A stretch of DNA of 64,000 bases from Pseudidiomarina woesei (GCF_001418345.1 NZ_LIPW01000001.1:1-64000), one strand, 5' to 3'; positions 7,627-16,590 are shown, counted from the first letter of the stretch. The notes: generated by a model from the sequence alone, not told the origin. Made by a program: numbers and translations.

Positions 7627-8133
7627 ATGCCAGCAAAACCACTCGTGGTATTCAGCCACGGCAAGGAAACCGGCCCGCAAGGCCGTAAAATTCGCAAATT
7701 ACAAGAAATTGCAGAAGCGCAGGGCGCGCAGACAATTAGCGTGGATTACACGTCAACCTATGACCCAACCGAGCGCGTGAACATACTGCTGAATACCGAG
7801 CTGCCTGCGCACAATGGCTTGATTTTAGTGGGCTCGAGTATGGGCGGTTATGTCAGCGCGACAGCGTCGGCGCAATTAAAGCCCGATGGCTTGTTGTTGA
7901 TGGCGCCGGCCTTTGGCTTGCCCGATTACCCTAATAATTACCCAACCCCAGTCGCTAGCCAAGTTGCGGCTGTGCACGGCTGGCATGACGATGTGGTGCC
8001 CGTAGATAACGCCATTGCATGGGCGCGTCAGCACCACGTGCGTTTGGTGCTGGTTAACGACAATCATTCGCTGCATAGCGAGGTGCACACCGTGGGTCAG
8101 TTATTGGTGGGCATGTTGCAGCGGTTGTCATAA
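7627..8133 (+). CDS. Small alpha/beta hydrolase
   Basis: The 168-residue product has the nucleophile elbow GSSMG (in LILVGSSMGGYVSA, about residues 62-66), an acid candidate in GWHDDVVP and a histidine in NDNHSLHSEV, giving the Ser-Asp-His triad of alpha/beta hydrolases. It begins LVVFSHGKETGPQGRKI, with the HG oxyanion motif near the N-terminus. No lid domain is present. Its length suits the small cytoplasmic esterase-like hydrolases often annotated only by fold. The substrate cannot be told. AAGGAC precedes the ATG. Confidence 0.8.
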   Translation: MPAKPLVVFSHGKETGPQGRKIRKLQEIAEAQGAQTISVDYTSTYDPTERVNILLNTELPAHNGLILVGSSMGGYVSATASAQLKPDGLLLMAPAFGLPDYPNNYPTPVASQVAAVHGWHDDVVPVDNAIAWARQHHVRLVLVNDNHSLHSEVHTVGQLLVGMLQRLS

Positions 8134-8233
8134 AGTAAACCACCAGCGAACAGTAGCCCCACGCCAACGCCCCTGATATTATCCTGTGCATAAGAATTCA
8201 TTGCATACGAACACGTGCCAAGAAAGGAACAAA

Positions 8234-11200
8234 ATGGCGAAGCTACTCAAAATAATTATGATTCACGGCCATTTGCCGGGTGTGGTGGAGTTGGAGCTGG
8301 ATGGCCACACCAATATTTGCGGCAGCAATGCTTCGGGCAAAACCACGCTGCAGCGCATGATTCCGGTGTTTTATGGCGAGTTGCCCAACAAAGTAGTGCC
8401 GCGCACCCGGTTGAATTTTGATAAATATTACCTGCCGCACAAAAACAGCTATGTCATTTACGAGTACGAGCGCCCGCAAAACGGAGTGGCGCAGGTGGTG
8501 TTGACCAAGCGCGCCGATGGTGTGGACTACCGTTTTGTTGATGCCCCATACCAAGCTGAACATTACCTTGTTGAAAAGAAAGACACCGTGGTGGCGCGCG
8601 AATACAACGACTGGGCGCAAGAAATGCGCGCCCGTGGCGTGGATATGTCAGCGAAAATTTCCAACACCACCGAGTACCGCAACATTATTCTGAATGACAT
8701 TAAAAACGACCGCAGCAATAGGGCGGAAAGCCTGAAGTACCGCCAGTTGGCGTCGCGCTATGGCTTGGCGCATGATAAATACCATTTGCGCCATATGGAA
8801 AAGTTGGTGTCTGCCGTGCATGCCAAAGAAGGCAAAATGGATACGCTGAAGAGTATGTTGGCGGCCATTTTGGAAGAAGACGGTTACCAGCGCCCAGCCA
8901 ATACCATGACTGGCGAGAAAATTCGTAGCTGGCTGCGCGACATGAAGCAGTTTATGAAGGTTGAAAAACTGCAAAAATCTTTGGCCGATATTGAACGAAA
9001 TAGCGCCGAACGGTCGCGAAACTTAGCTATTTTGTGGCATTTAAAGGGCTTAATTGATAACGATTTTAGCCAGCAAAAACGCCATAAAGCGGACACCGAA
9101 GAGGCCATTCAAGGCTTAAAACGGGCGATGACCGAGGCGCAAGAAGCGTATGAGCAGCGCCGTGGTAGCTTGCGCGACAAGAAAAACGATGCCCAAGCTG
9201 ACTTAGATAAAAGCCAGCAACAGTTAGATGAGGCGCAGCGCCAGTATGACGACTATCGTGACGCCGACATTGAGCGCATTGGTCGCGAACTTGAGCAGTT
9301 GCCAGAACGCCGCGACGAGCTGCAGGAACTTGATCAGCACTACCGGGTGATGATGGACGCGCACCGGGGTGCCGAGCAAGAGCTGGATGCGCATAAGCTG
9401 AAATTAACCCAGCAGCTTGAGCAGGCCAAAGAGAAAATTCAGGCGAAAATTAACGACAAAAATCAGCAGCAAAACCGTATTCGTCAGCACGAGCTTGATG
9501 CCACCAAGGCCATGAACCAAAGCTTGCAGCACGAACAAGAAAAAGTGCGCGCGCAATACGATGAGCAGCTAGAAAAACTGCAAAGCGAACTTGCCGCCAA
9601 GCGTGCTCAACAAGATTTGTCGATGCTTAATAGCGAAGAGCTTGAGCAGCGAAATTTGGCTGAATTGCGCTTAGACAAAGCGCAAGAGCACTTAGAGCAC
9701 CAGCGCCAGTTAACGGGCAAGCAACAAGATGCGCTGAATACGGCGTTGCGCGCCCGCGAGCAGGCTGATAGCAAAGCGAAAGAAGCGCGCAGTGCTGCGG
9801 CCCATGGCGAACAGTTGATTGAGCAGTTGCGTAAGCGCCTAGAGCCGGCTGCGGGTACGTTGCGACAGTTTTTGTCGCAGAACGTGGAGAACTGGCAACA
9901 TAGTTTTGGCCGTGTGTTGGCGGAGCCGCTGTTAGAGCGCACAGATTTGGCACCGCAGCTTGCTGCCGAGCCCGAACAAGCCGAAGCGGAATCTGCCGCA
10001 AACACTGTGTTTGGCGTGCAGCTTGATCTACACAGCATTGAGCTGCCCGAGTACGCGCTTACCGAAGCGCGCCTGCAAGAGCAGTTAGAACAGGCGGTTG
10101 AGCAGTGGCAGCGGCAGAAAATTCAGCTAGAAGCGGCTGAAAAAGCTTTCGCCAAGGCGGTTGATGAGGCGAAACAGCAGCAACAAGCCTTTGCGCAAGC
10201 GCAACAACAGCAAAAAAGCTTTGAAAACGATGTGGCCTTTGCCCGTGATCACAAGCAGCGCTTGGCGCACGAGCATGCCCAGCTAGACAAAGCGCGCAAA
10301 AAATCGATTCACGAACGCCTTGAGCAATTGCAGCAACTGGTGGCGCAAGCCAAGCAGCAGCGCCAAAACGCATTGCAAGAGTTAGAACAAGATCACCACG
10401 CCCGTGCGCTTGAGCAAACCGCTGAGTTTCAAGAGCAAATTCAGATTTTGCAAGACGCCATTGACGACTTAAACAGTGAGCTTGCGCGCAAACAAGCAAT
10501 CACCAAAGAGCAAATTAAAGAGGCCGAGCAGGCGTTTAGCGCCAAGCTAGCTGAACAGGGTGTAGACGAGAAAAAGCTGCAACACATTAAGCAAAAAATT
10601 GGCACCCTTGAAACGCATATTCGTGATACCGAAAGCCAGCGCGATACGTTTCAGAGTTATCAGCAGTTTATCAAGGTTACGTGGGAGAATTTGCGCCCAC
10701 AATGGCTGCAAACTGAGCTGCAAGCCAAGGCTGCTTTACGCGACGCCACCGCCGCGCTTGAGCGCCACGAGGCTGACTACAAAGCCAAGCGCCAAACCGA
10801 TAGCACAGAGTTAGCTAAGCTGAAAGAACTGCTGGATAAAGCAGAAAAGCACGTGCAGAGCTTGCATAGCTTGGCTAACCGCATGGCAGAGTTGCCGGTG
10901 GCCACACAACAGCCGCCAGCCGATACCGTGCAAGGCCTTGAGCAGGGCGACGTGAGCGAGCGCATTGCCCGTGCCAATCAGCTATTGGATGACAAGCAAA
11001 AAGCTGACAAACGATTAGAAGATGCCTTAAACGCGCTGGAAGCCGAGCTGCGCAAAGACTCCGACTTAGACATGGTGCGCTTTATTGACAAGTCGTTTGC
11101 CGATTTAGGCGAAGCACCAGATATTCAAGCACGGGTGCACAAGCTTGCCGAGTTAGTAGAAGTACTGGAAGCCAAGCAGCACCAAATTTTGGCGCAAGGC

Positions 11201-11947
11201 CGCACCATTGGTACCGAGCTTGAGAAATTCTTCACGGTTTTCAATGATATTCACAAACGTGTGAGTGACTACAGCCGCCGCTTAACCCACGCCGTGGGCG
11301 ACGAGCTGCAGCTAGACGGAATTGATAAAGCCGAAGTGAAAATTAGCTCCACCATTGACGAGTTAAGCTTCTGGCAGCCACTTAAAGACATGACTTACGA
11401 ATACCGTCAGTGGCAGGCTTCGGGTGAGGCTATTCCGCCCGACAACTACCTAGAGCACTTAAGCGAGGTGGCTAATTTAATTAAGGCCAACCAAGATTAC
11501 AGTATTGAGTCGCTGCTGAAATTACAGCTAAACCTGATTGAAAACGGCGAACCGGTGGTGATACGCAACGACCGCCAGTTAACCGACTCGTCGAGCCACG
11601 GTATGGCGTACTTAATTTTGTGCAAATTCTTGTTGGCATTTACGCGGTTGCTACGCCCCGAGCAGGCTGGCGTGACCATTCACTGGCCCATTGACGAGAT
11701 TGGTACCCTGGCGTACCACAACGTCGAGAAACTGTTTGATGCCTGTGATCACAATCACATTGATATTGTTGGGGCGTTTCCGAACCCTGAGTCGGACGTA
11801 TTATTGCTATTTAAGCACCGCTATTTAATTGAGCCCCATGCCGAGCTGCCCAACAAGGGTCAGCTGAAACGCATTAAACCACGGGTGTCTGAGCTGTCAC
11901 GCAAGCTGCAAGACTTGCAACGTAAACCGCAGGAGGCGCAAGCATGA
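8234..11947 (+). CDS. jetC: SMC-like ATPase of a Wadjet/MksBEFG-type system (JetC/MksB)
   Basis: The 1,237-residue product has a Walker A motif (GSNASGKTT, about residues 31-39), about 900 residues of coiled coil dense in Q, A, E and K, an SSSHGM signature-like stretch near residue 1115 and a Walker B (TIHWPIDEIG) near residue 1150. This is the head-coil-head layout of condensin-type ATPases of the MukB/MksB class. In Wadjet systems it extrudes plasmid DNA, which the toprim partner then cuts. The start at 8234 has AAAGGAAC upstream; an earlier frame start at 8186 has no good site. The next gene overlaps by four bases. Confidence 0.88.
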   Translation: MAKLLKIIMIHGHLPGVVELELDGHTNICGSNASGKTTLQRMIPVFYGELPNKVVPRTRLNFDKYYLPHKNSYVIYEYERPQNGVAQVVLTKRADGVDYRFVDAPYQAEHYLVEKKDTVVAREYNDWAQEMRARGVDMSAKISNTTEYRNIILNDIKNDRSNRAESLKYRQLASRYGLAHDKYHLRHMEKLVSAVHAKEGKMDTLKSMLAAILEEDGYQRPANTMTGEKIRSWLRDMKQFMKVEKLQKSLADIERNSAERSRNLAILWHLKGLIDNDFSQQKRHKADTEEAIQGLKRAMTEAQEAYEQRRGSLRDKKNDAQADLDKSQQQLDEAQRQYDDYRDADIERIGRELEQLPERRDELQELDQHYRVMMDAHRGAEQELDAHKLKLTQQLEQAKEKIQAKINDKNQQQNRIRQHELDATKAMNQSLQHEQEKVRAQYDEQLEKLQSELAAKRAQQDLSMLNSEELEQRNLAELRLDKAQEHLEHQRQLTGKQQDALNTALRAREQADSKAKEARSAAAHGEQLIEQLRKRLEPAAGTLRQFLSQNVENWQHSFGRVLAEPLLERTDLAPQLAAEPEQAEAESAANTVFGVQLDLHSIELPEYALTEARLQEQLEQAVEQWQRQKIQLEAAEKAFAKAVDEAKQQQQAFAQAQQQQKSFENDVAFARDHKQRLAHEHAQLDKARKKSIHERLEQLQQLVAQAKQQRQNALQELEQDHHARALEQTAEFQEQIQILQDAIDDLNSELARKQAITKEQIKEAEQAFSAKLAEQGVDEKKLQHIKQKIGTLETHIRDTESQRDTFQSYQQFIKVTWENLRPQWLQTELQAKAALRDATAALERHEADYKAKRQTDSTELAKLKELLDKAEKHVQSLHSLANRMAELPVATQQPPADTVQGLEQGDVSERIARANQLLDDKQKADKRLEDALNALEAELRKDSDLDMVRFIDKSFADLGEAPDIQARVHKLAELVEVLEAKQHQILAQGRTIGTELEKFFTVFNDIHKRVSDYSRRLTHAVGDELQLDGIDKAEVKISSTIDELSFWQPLKDMTYEYRQWQASGEAIPPDNYLEHLSEVANLIKANQDYSIESLLKLQLNLIENGEPVVIRNDRQLTDSSSHGMAYLILCKFLLAFTRLLRPEQAGVTIHWPIDEIGTLAYHNVEKLFDACDHNHIDIVGAFPNPESDVLLLFKHRYLIEPHAELPNKGQLKRIKPRVSELSRKLQDLQRKPQEAQA

Positions 11948-12591
11948 GTACCAGTTCTCACATGAGCGTGCATGGCCCGTTAATTGAGCTGTTATTGGCG
12001 GGGCAGTTTATTTGCGCCATTACCAACGAAGAGTTTTTCGCAAAACTGCAGCGTGACGACGTGCGTGAAAGCATTGATGACTATTTGAAGCCGCTGAACC
12101 GCCGTGTAGCCAGCAATGACGACAATAGCGTGTATTTTCTGGCGTACCGAGACATTGATGACCCAGCACGAGAGCACTTAAAACAGCAGCTGGCGGTGGT
12201 CATGAGCTCGTTGCTGCCGCTGCTAGAGTGGCTAACTTACGTGCAAGAGGCCATGGGCAGCGACGGCATTTTAACAGCCGGCGACACCTTGAAGCTGCAA
12301 GAGTTGGTGGTGAAAACCGAAGATAACCCAAGCTTACGCCAACGCTTGCAAAACCTTGCCAGCGATAAGTTTTTTGGCTCAAGTGCTGATTCGGTTGACG
12401 CGCAGGCCAAGCAGGTGGCCAAACGTTTGGTCGAGCACGGCTATTTGCAGCAACCGCATAGCAGCCGTTTGTACTTTACCGTAACGGGTAAAATTGATTA
12501 TCTACTTGAATTGGTTCGATTTATTAAAGACGAAGAAAACATTCCGCTGGATGATTACCAAAATAGCCAGGCGCAAACGGAGTTGCTGTAA
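11944..12591 (+). CDS. jetB: MksE/JetB-like KITE subunit of the SMC complex
   Basis: The 215-residue product fits the MksE/JetB position: a small winged-helix (KITE) protein with a C-terminal region reading KRLVEHGYLQQ, RLYFTVTGKIDYLLELVRFI. This is the type that binds kleisin and regulates the SMC heads. The ATGA overlap with the SMC gene shows translational coupling. The family assignment rests on size, context and the wing-like C-terminus, as no catalytic motif is expected. Confidence 0.75.
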   Translation: MSTSSHMSVHGPLIELLLAGQFICAITNEEFFAKLQRDDVRESIDDYLKPLNRRVASNDDNSVYFLAYRDIDDPAREHLKQQLAVVMSSLLPLLEWLTYVQEAMGSDGILTAGDTLKLQELVVKTEDNPSLRQRLQNLASDKFFGSSADSVDAQAKQVAKRLVEHGYLQQPHSSRLYFTVTGKIDYLLELVRFIKDEENIPLDDYQNSQAQTELL

Positions 12592-13862
12592 TGGCCACGC
12601 ATGATAACGACAAGCAACACTTAAGCGGCCTGTTTGAGGTAGGCGCTGAGCGTTTGAAGTTAATTGGCGACAATGCCAAGGTGCTCATGCAGGGGTATTT
12701 AACCGGTGGTATTGACCCCGCTGCGGTAAATGAGCGTACTTTGCGCCGCTTAATTAGCGCACGCGTGCTGTACCAGCCCGATGATAGCCATGAATTAAAG
12801 TTGCGACACCCTGTGACGCAGCTAATTGCCGCCTTGGTAACCGACGAAAGTCGTCGCGCTATTCACGCCGACATTGCGGATAAATTAGTGGCTATACGGG
12901 GCTTTGTGGAAGGCCTACGCGAGGCCCAACGCATGGGCGATAGCTTACGTGTTGATAGCCAAATGCTACGCATTGACGAGGCCGTGTACGACTTAACCGC
13001 GCAGTTTGAAGAGGCCATTTATAGCCTGTGGCACCGATTAAATAGTAATTTTGGCTTTGTTAGCAATTTAAGCGATAAAATTCGCGAAAACGAGCGTGCT
13101 CAGCAGCAAATTAAACGCCTTATTGACGGCATGTCGTTAATTGACTTTGACGAGTTGATTGAGCTGGCGGAAGGCCACCCGACATTGCGTAAGATTTTGG
13201 TTAGCCGTTTGCAGCAGCAAATGAGCGCCCACCACGGCAGTTTGCTGGAAGTGCAAAAGCGCTTGGTTGAACTCATGACACGTTTCCGTGAGCAACAAGA
13301 GCGCAGTTTGTTGGTGTTAAACATGGCCGGGTTTTTGCGTGAACACCCCGGCTTTATGGTGGGCGATTATTCGTACCGCAGCCAAGTGCCAGCGTTGGTG
13401 AACCACGCGGCGCCCATTGTGCCGGCCGCAGCGGTGGGGCTAGACAAAAACGAACAACTAAGTGATGTCACTGCGTTGGTGCATGCGTTGTACCAAGAGC
13501 TTGCGTTAAAACGCAAAACCGACAGCGTGAGTGTGTCGGCCGACGCGCTGCAGGGATCAGTGCAAAGCTCTGCGCAGCAACAAGCGGTAGAGGCTCGCCA
13601 GCAGCAACTAAAAGAAGACGCCATGCGCTATTTTATTCACGTGTGCGAAGCACCGGAGCCGCCGTCAGCGTTGGCGTTTTTAGCCGCGGAAGAGCTGCAA
13701 TGGCCGCCCGAAGTGTGGCTGTTTCAAGTGTTGGGCGAGTACAACGCGCTACCGCGTCACGAGCAAAAGTTATTCACCATAACCCGTGACGAGCGCCGCA
13801 TAAGTACGTTTAACCACGTGCACATTATTGAAGACTTGGCGGTGAGGTTTCAGGCTGCATGA
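12591..13862 (+). CDS. jetA: MksF/JetA-like kleisin subunit of the SMC complex
   Basis: The 423-residue product is helical, with an N-terminal region (FEVGAERLKLIGDNAKVLM), a long central helical array with HRLNSNFGFVSNLSDKIREN, and a C-terminal domain of about 85 residues (AMRYFIHVCEAPEPPSALAF) resembling a winged helix. This fits the MukF/MksF kleisins that bridge the two SMC heads. It starts within the stop of the preceding gene (TAATG) and overlaps the next gene by four bases. In the operons I know, the kleisin gene usually comes first; here it is third. Confidence 0.75.
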   Translation: MATHDNDKQHLSGLFEVGAERLKLIGDNAKVLMQGYLTGGIDPAAVNERTLRRLISARVLYQPDDSHELKLRHPVTQLIAALVTDESRRAIHADIADKLVAIRGFVEGLREAQRMGDSLRVDSQMLRIDEAVYDLTAQFEEAIYSLWHRLNSNFGFVSNLSDKIRENERAQQQIKRLIDGMSLIDFDELIELAEGHPTLRKILVSRLQQQMSAHHGSLLEVQKRLVELMTRFREQQERSLLVLNMAGFLREHPGFMVGDYSYRSQVPALVNHAAPIVPAAAVGLDKNEQLSDVTALVHALYQELALKRKTDSVSVSADALQGSVQSSAQQQAVEARQQQLKEDAMRYFIHVCEAPEPPSALAFLAAEELQWPPEVWLFQVLGEYNALPRHEQKLFTITRDERRISTFNHVHIIEDLAVRFQAA

Positions 13863-14752
13863 CGCGCGATTTAAGCCGTGATTTAAGCCCAGGCGAGCGC
13901 AAAGTGCTGCAGGGTATTCAAGCTGAACTGCGGTTTCAGTCACGCGTTGAGCGCACACTAAAAGCGACTGATAAACGCATTTTGGCGTGGTGCTCAGAGC
14001 ATGATCTTCTGCCTGTTCCCGTGACCGGTGCTAAGGTGTTCGGCTATACATCTCAACTTGTTCAAGCCATTGAGCAACGCCTCGCGCAGCTAGCTTTAGC
14101 GCCGTTATCCGCTGATTTGAAAGGCTCAAGTTTAGCGCAGGCCGAGCAGGGCGCCGCCGAGCATAAATCGGTGCGCGAAAAGCCGCGTGACCACCGCGTG
14201 CTACGCTATGTTTTTGACGCTGGCGATGGCGCCGGGCAGGTGGTTGATGTTGATCAGCGTGAACTCGATTTAAGCCAATTTGCTGATTTGGTAGTGGTGG
14301 AAAATCTGGATTGTTTTTACGAATTACACCAATTTGAGTTGCCGTGCTTAGTTAACAAGAAAGTTGACAAGAAAGGTCACAAGCAAGCGCAAAGCTTAAT
14401 TGTTTACCGCGGTGACAGCCATTACAGCAAAGGCCGCGCGGCTTTGATTAATCGATGGAAGGGCAGCAATAGCAGACCGTTACGTTACTTCGGCGACCTA
14501 GACCCAAAAGGCCTCCACATAGCCCAAAGCGAAGGCTTCACCCATATTGCCGCCCCGGCATATGAATGGTTTTGTGAGCATGCCACCGCCCAAGCTTACC
14601 CTGCCAAACAGCACGACACTGCTCGGTTGCTAGATGCGAGCGGCGAACTCGCCCCATACGTTCAATTCGTACAACGCCAACAAAAGGCTGTTTTGCAGCA
14701 GTGGCTGCAACATGTACCTTTAGCTTGGCGCCGCACCTTTACTGGGCGCTAG
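13859..14752 (+). CDS. jetD: Toprim nuclease subunit (JetD/MksG-like)
   Basis: The 297-residue product has an N-terminal winged-helix-like region and a C-terminal toprim domain: VVVENLDCFYEL, with the conserved glutamate near residue 149, and YFGDLDPKGLHIA, with the DxD pair near residues 217-219. Toprim subunits of Wadjet systems are the nucleases that cleave circular DNA caught by the SMC complex. The ATGA overlap with the kleisin gene makes it the last gene of a four-gene coupled operon. No signs of decay are seen. Confidence 0.85.
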   Translation: MTRDLSRDLSPGERKVLQGIQAELRFQSRVERTLKATDKRILAWCSEHDLLPVPVTGAKVFGYTSQLVQAIEQRLAQLALAPLSADLKGSSLAQAEQGAAEHKSVREKPRDHRVLRYVFDAGDGAGQVVDVDQRELDLSQFADLVVVENLDCFYELHQFELPCLVNKKVDKKGHKQAQSLIVYRGDSHYSKGRAALINRWKGSNSRPLRYFGDLDPKGLHIAQSEGFTHIAAPAYEWFCEHATAQAYPAKQHDTARLLDASGELAPYVQFVQRQQKAVLQQWLQHVPLAWRRTFTGR

Positions 14753-14771
14753 TTAGTCGCTTCTAAGTGTT

Positions 14772-15074
14772 TTAACGCCAATAATTATTAGCCGCTGCGA
14801 TGGTTTGATAGTGCAGGGCAATAACCTGTGATGCCATCATTAAGTGTTCGGCATCGTTGGAGTATTTATCACGTTCTCGAAATAGCACTTCTTTGTTTGA
14901 CTGGGTGCTAGTCACACCTTTGCGAGCCAGTTTGACCGCAAGTTCAAAACCTTGCTGTGGGGTTTCGGTAATTAAACTAGGTAACCATGGCTGAGGTTTG
15001 TCTTGCGCTTGCGCCGGTGTTGCTGCCGCAAATATGAATACGCTGAATAAACTAATAAGTAATAACTGGCGCAT
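14772..15074 (-). CDS. Small secreted protein, unknown function
   Basis: The start at 15074 has AAAGGAGGACAA upstream, an excellent ribosome site; an earlier ATG at 15101 lacks one. The 100-residue product opens with a Sec signal peptide (MRQLLLISLFSVFIF, with cleavage probable after PAQAQ). The mature part of about 75 residues contains FELAVKLARKGV and a helical C-terminus. There are no cysteines and no metal motif. The family is not recognised. It converges with jetD, 19 bp apart. Confidence 0.7.
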   Translation of the reverse strand: MRQLLLISLFSVFIFAAATPAQAQDKPQPWLPSLITETPQQGFELAVKLARKGVTSTQSNKEVLFRERDKYSNDAEHLMMASQVIALHYQTIAAANNYWR

Positions 15075-15110
15075 AAATTGTCCTCCTTTTTGAACATGCA
15101 TTTATTATGA

Positions 15111-15172
15111 TTGTTAAGTTAAAAACCGCAAGTATAATGCGCGTTATTCGTTATTCGTTACTCGTTATTCGT
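15111..15172 (+). promoter_or_regulatory. Probable tehB promoter, with a 7-bp tandem repeat in the leader
   Basis: TTGTTA (15111-15116) and TATAAT (15133-15138) are 16 bp apart. Four copies of CGTTATT/CGTTACT follow at 15142-15172, between the promoter and the gene. Repeat-number variation there would alter the leader length. Confidence 0.55.
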
Positions 15173-15192
15173 CAGGCAGGGCAGGAAATAGT

Positions 15193-15762
15193 ATGTCAGT
15201 TGATTTAAATATTCGGTATGGTTTGAACCCAGCTCACAGCGAAGTAGTTGAAGCCTGTTCGCACGTTGAACCGTGCCAAGTGCTTGATATGGGTTGTTCA
15301 AATGGGCGTAACGCGCTGTACTTGAGTCAGCAGGGCTTTAATGTGACAGCTGTGGATAACAACCCCAATGCCATTGCCATGTTGCAGCAAATTGTCAACG
15401 AAGAGGGCATTGCCAATATTAACGCGCAGGTATATGACATTAACAACGCGCAATTAACCGAAGATTTCGGCTTTATTGCCTGCACAGTGACCTTAATGTT
15501 TTTAGATCCCGCTTGTGTTGCAGCGGTTATTGCTGACATGCAAGCGCACACGCTACCCGGCGGCTATAACCTCATTGTATGCGCCATGAACACAGCCGAT
15601 TATCCTTGTCCTATGCCATTTCCGTTCACCTTTGATGAAGGTGAATTACGTGATGCTTACCAAGGTTGGGAGCTTGTGAAATACAACGAAGATGTGGGCA
15701 CTATGCACAATGGGGCGCGATTGAAGTTTGCGACTATGTTGGCGCGCAAAGCAAGTCAATAA
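15193..15762 (+). CDS. tehB: TehB-like SAM-dependent methyltransferase
   Basis: The 189-residue product contains the class I methyltransferase motif I (VLDMGCSNGRNALYLSQ, about residues 30-46), an acidic motif II residue (VTAVDNNPNAI) and a C-terminal half in keeping with TehB. TehB methylates tellurite and is linked to tellurite and selenite detoxification. AGGAAATAG precedes the ATG. The last four codons lie within the 90-bp direct repeat that bounds the genomic island, so the gene borders the insertion but is intact. Confidence 0.8.
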   Translation: MSVDLNIRYGLNPAHSEVVEACSHVEPCQVLDMGCSNGRNALYLSQQGFNVTAVDNNPNAIAMLQQIVNEEGIANINAQVYDINNAQLTEDFGFIACTVTLMFLDPACVAAVIADMQAHTLPGGYNLIVCAMNTADYPCPMPFPFTFDEGELRDAYQGWELVKYNEDVGTMHNGARLKFATMLARKASQ

Positions 15763-15840
15763 ATTCAAAGGGTTTGGAACTTTAGGAAGATGGTGCGTCC
15801 GAGTAGACTCGAACTACCGACCCCTACCATGTCAAGGTAG
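15751..15840. repeat. Island left attachment repeat (attL), 90 bp
   Basis: The segment starts in the last codons of tehB and ends at CAAGGTAG inside a tRNA-Val anticodon arm. It matches 53007-53096 at 89 of 90 positions; the one difference is G at 15786 against A at 53042. Beyond 15840 the sequences diverge, so the crossover lies in or next to the anticodon loop. Confidence 0.9.
15791..15840 (-). pseudogene. tRNA-Val(GAC) 3' fragment
   Basis: The 3' 50 nucleotides of tRNA-Val, from the anticodon arm through the T arm and acceptor to the encoded CCA, are present; the 5' half is missing. This is the duplicate left behind by integration. The full gene is at 53047-53123. Confidence 0.9.
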
Positions 15841-15958
15841 CCTGGGGTAATTTTTATCTTTATACCTCAATGTACATTTCTTTACAACCCTTGATACATA
15901 AGGGGTCCCGCTATCCATCACCTCAGCGTCGCTTAAAATCCATTAAGGTAAATTAGCA

Positions 15959-15988
15959 TGGTCACCGCCAACTTGGTCACATGGTCTT
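15959..15988 (+). promoter_or_regulatory. Left arm-type integrase sites (TGGTCAC repeats)
   Basis: TGGTCAC occurs at 15959-15965 and 15974-15980, followed by a related TGGTCTT at 15982-15988. The same heptamer occurs four times just inside the other island end (52924-52970). Paired short direct repeats at both ends are how arm-type sites of lambda-like integrases are arranged. Confidence 0.55.
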
Positions 15989-15989
15989 G

Positions 15990-16069
15990 GCATGAAATCA
16001 TGCTATTTTGAGCGGCAAAAAAGCATGATTTCATGCTATTTGGGATTTTGGTGTGTGCATAGATATGCA
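15990..16069. promoter_or_regulatory. Three 14-bp palindromes at exact 33-bp spacing
   Basis: GCATGA-AA-TCATGC (15990-16003), GCATGA-TT-TCATGC (16023-16036) and TGCATA-GA-TATGCA (16056-16069) each have 6-bp arms and a 2-bp centre. They begin exactly 33 bp apart, three helical turns, so they face the same side of the DNA. They lie between the arm sites and the promoter of the 54-residue gene. This suggests a cooperative operator or activator site; the protein is not known. Confidence 0.6.
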
Positions 16070-16109
16070 TTTTAGTGAGTTTTTAGAGGGCGTTTGGTTC
16101 GTTGTGAAG

Positions 16110-16118
16110 TGCTATAAT
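16110..16118 (+). promoter_or_regulatory. Extended -10 promoter of the 54-residue gene
   Basis: TGC followed by TATAAT is an extended -10 element. No convincing -35 is present at 17 bp, which suits an activator-dependent or extended -10 promoter. Transcription would start near 16125, about 30 bases before the ATG. Confidence 0.55.
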
Positions 16119-16155
16119 TAGCGCAAGCCTAAACGATGAGAAGGAGGATTTTGTC

Positions 16156-16320
16156 ATGTTTAGTCGGTTGCTAAAACCGAGGACTACTTATAATTCGAAC
16201 CTGTCAGAATTCGTGCGAAATGCAAAATCGCGCGAGAAGAAGCGTGTGTATGCTCGGGTAATTGATAAAGCAATTGAGGCACAGAACGAAGTCATTGAAC
16301 GCCAAAAGGCAACGTCATAG
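16156..16320 (+). CDS. Small basic protein at the island left end, 54 aa
   Basis: The frame starts with ATG after AAGGAGG, a near-perfect ribosome site, and ends at TAG 16318-16320. The product begins MFSRLLKPRTTYNSNLSEF and continues with a long amphipathic helix (SREKKRVYARVIDKAIEAQNEV, split across residues 24-46). It is rich in Lys, Arg and Glu, with no membrane segment. A strong ribosome site, an extended -10 promoter and three phased palindromes upstream argue that it is real. Its position beside att suggests a role in island maintenance or excision, but nothing in the sequence proves that. Confidence 0.65.
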   Translation: MFSRLLKPRTTYNSNLSEFVRNAKSREKKRVYARVIDKAIEAQNEVIERQKATS

Positions 16321-16438
16321 CTTCGGTAATGAATTTAATAAAAACGGAGGCGAAAACGGAGTATATAGTAAAAACAGTGTCTATTCGCGCGTGAGTGAGT
16401 GACAGGGCTTTACATATAAGGTCAGCGGCTTTTATTTC

Positions 16439-16480
16439 AAACGTACATACTGTGTATAATGGTATGTACGTTTTTTATTT
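16439..16480 (+). terminator. Rho-independent terminator
   Basis: AAACGTACATAC and GTATGTACGTTT form a perfect 12-bp stem around an 11-base loop, followed by TTTTATTT. It ends the transcript of the 54-residue gene. From 16481 to 16829 I see only one weak short frame (16591-16683, minus) and no clear gene. Confidence 0.75.
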
Positions 16481-16590
16481 GCGCCGAGTCCTTCGGCGGT
16501 AACCATTCATCCATGAATTTTTGTTCAGTGTTTAATTGCACCTTGTGAGTGCGACTTGTTCCAACAAGTCGGGAGAGATAGGAGTTTACG

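Noticed and set aside
8243-10977. Long minus-strand frames opposite the SMC gene
   Set aside because: They mirror the codon pattern of the SMC coiled coil and have no ribosome sites or domains.
15142-15172. CRISPR-like short repeats
   Set aside because: These are 7-bp tandem units without spacers; no CRISPR array or cas gene is seen anywhere in the window.
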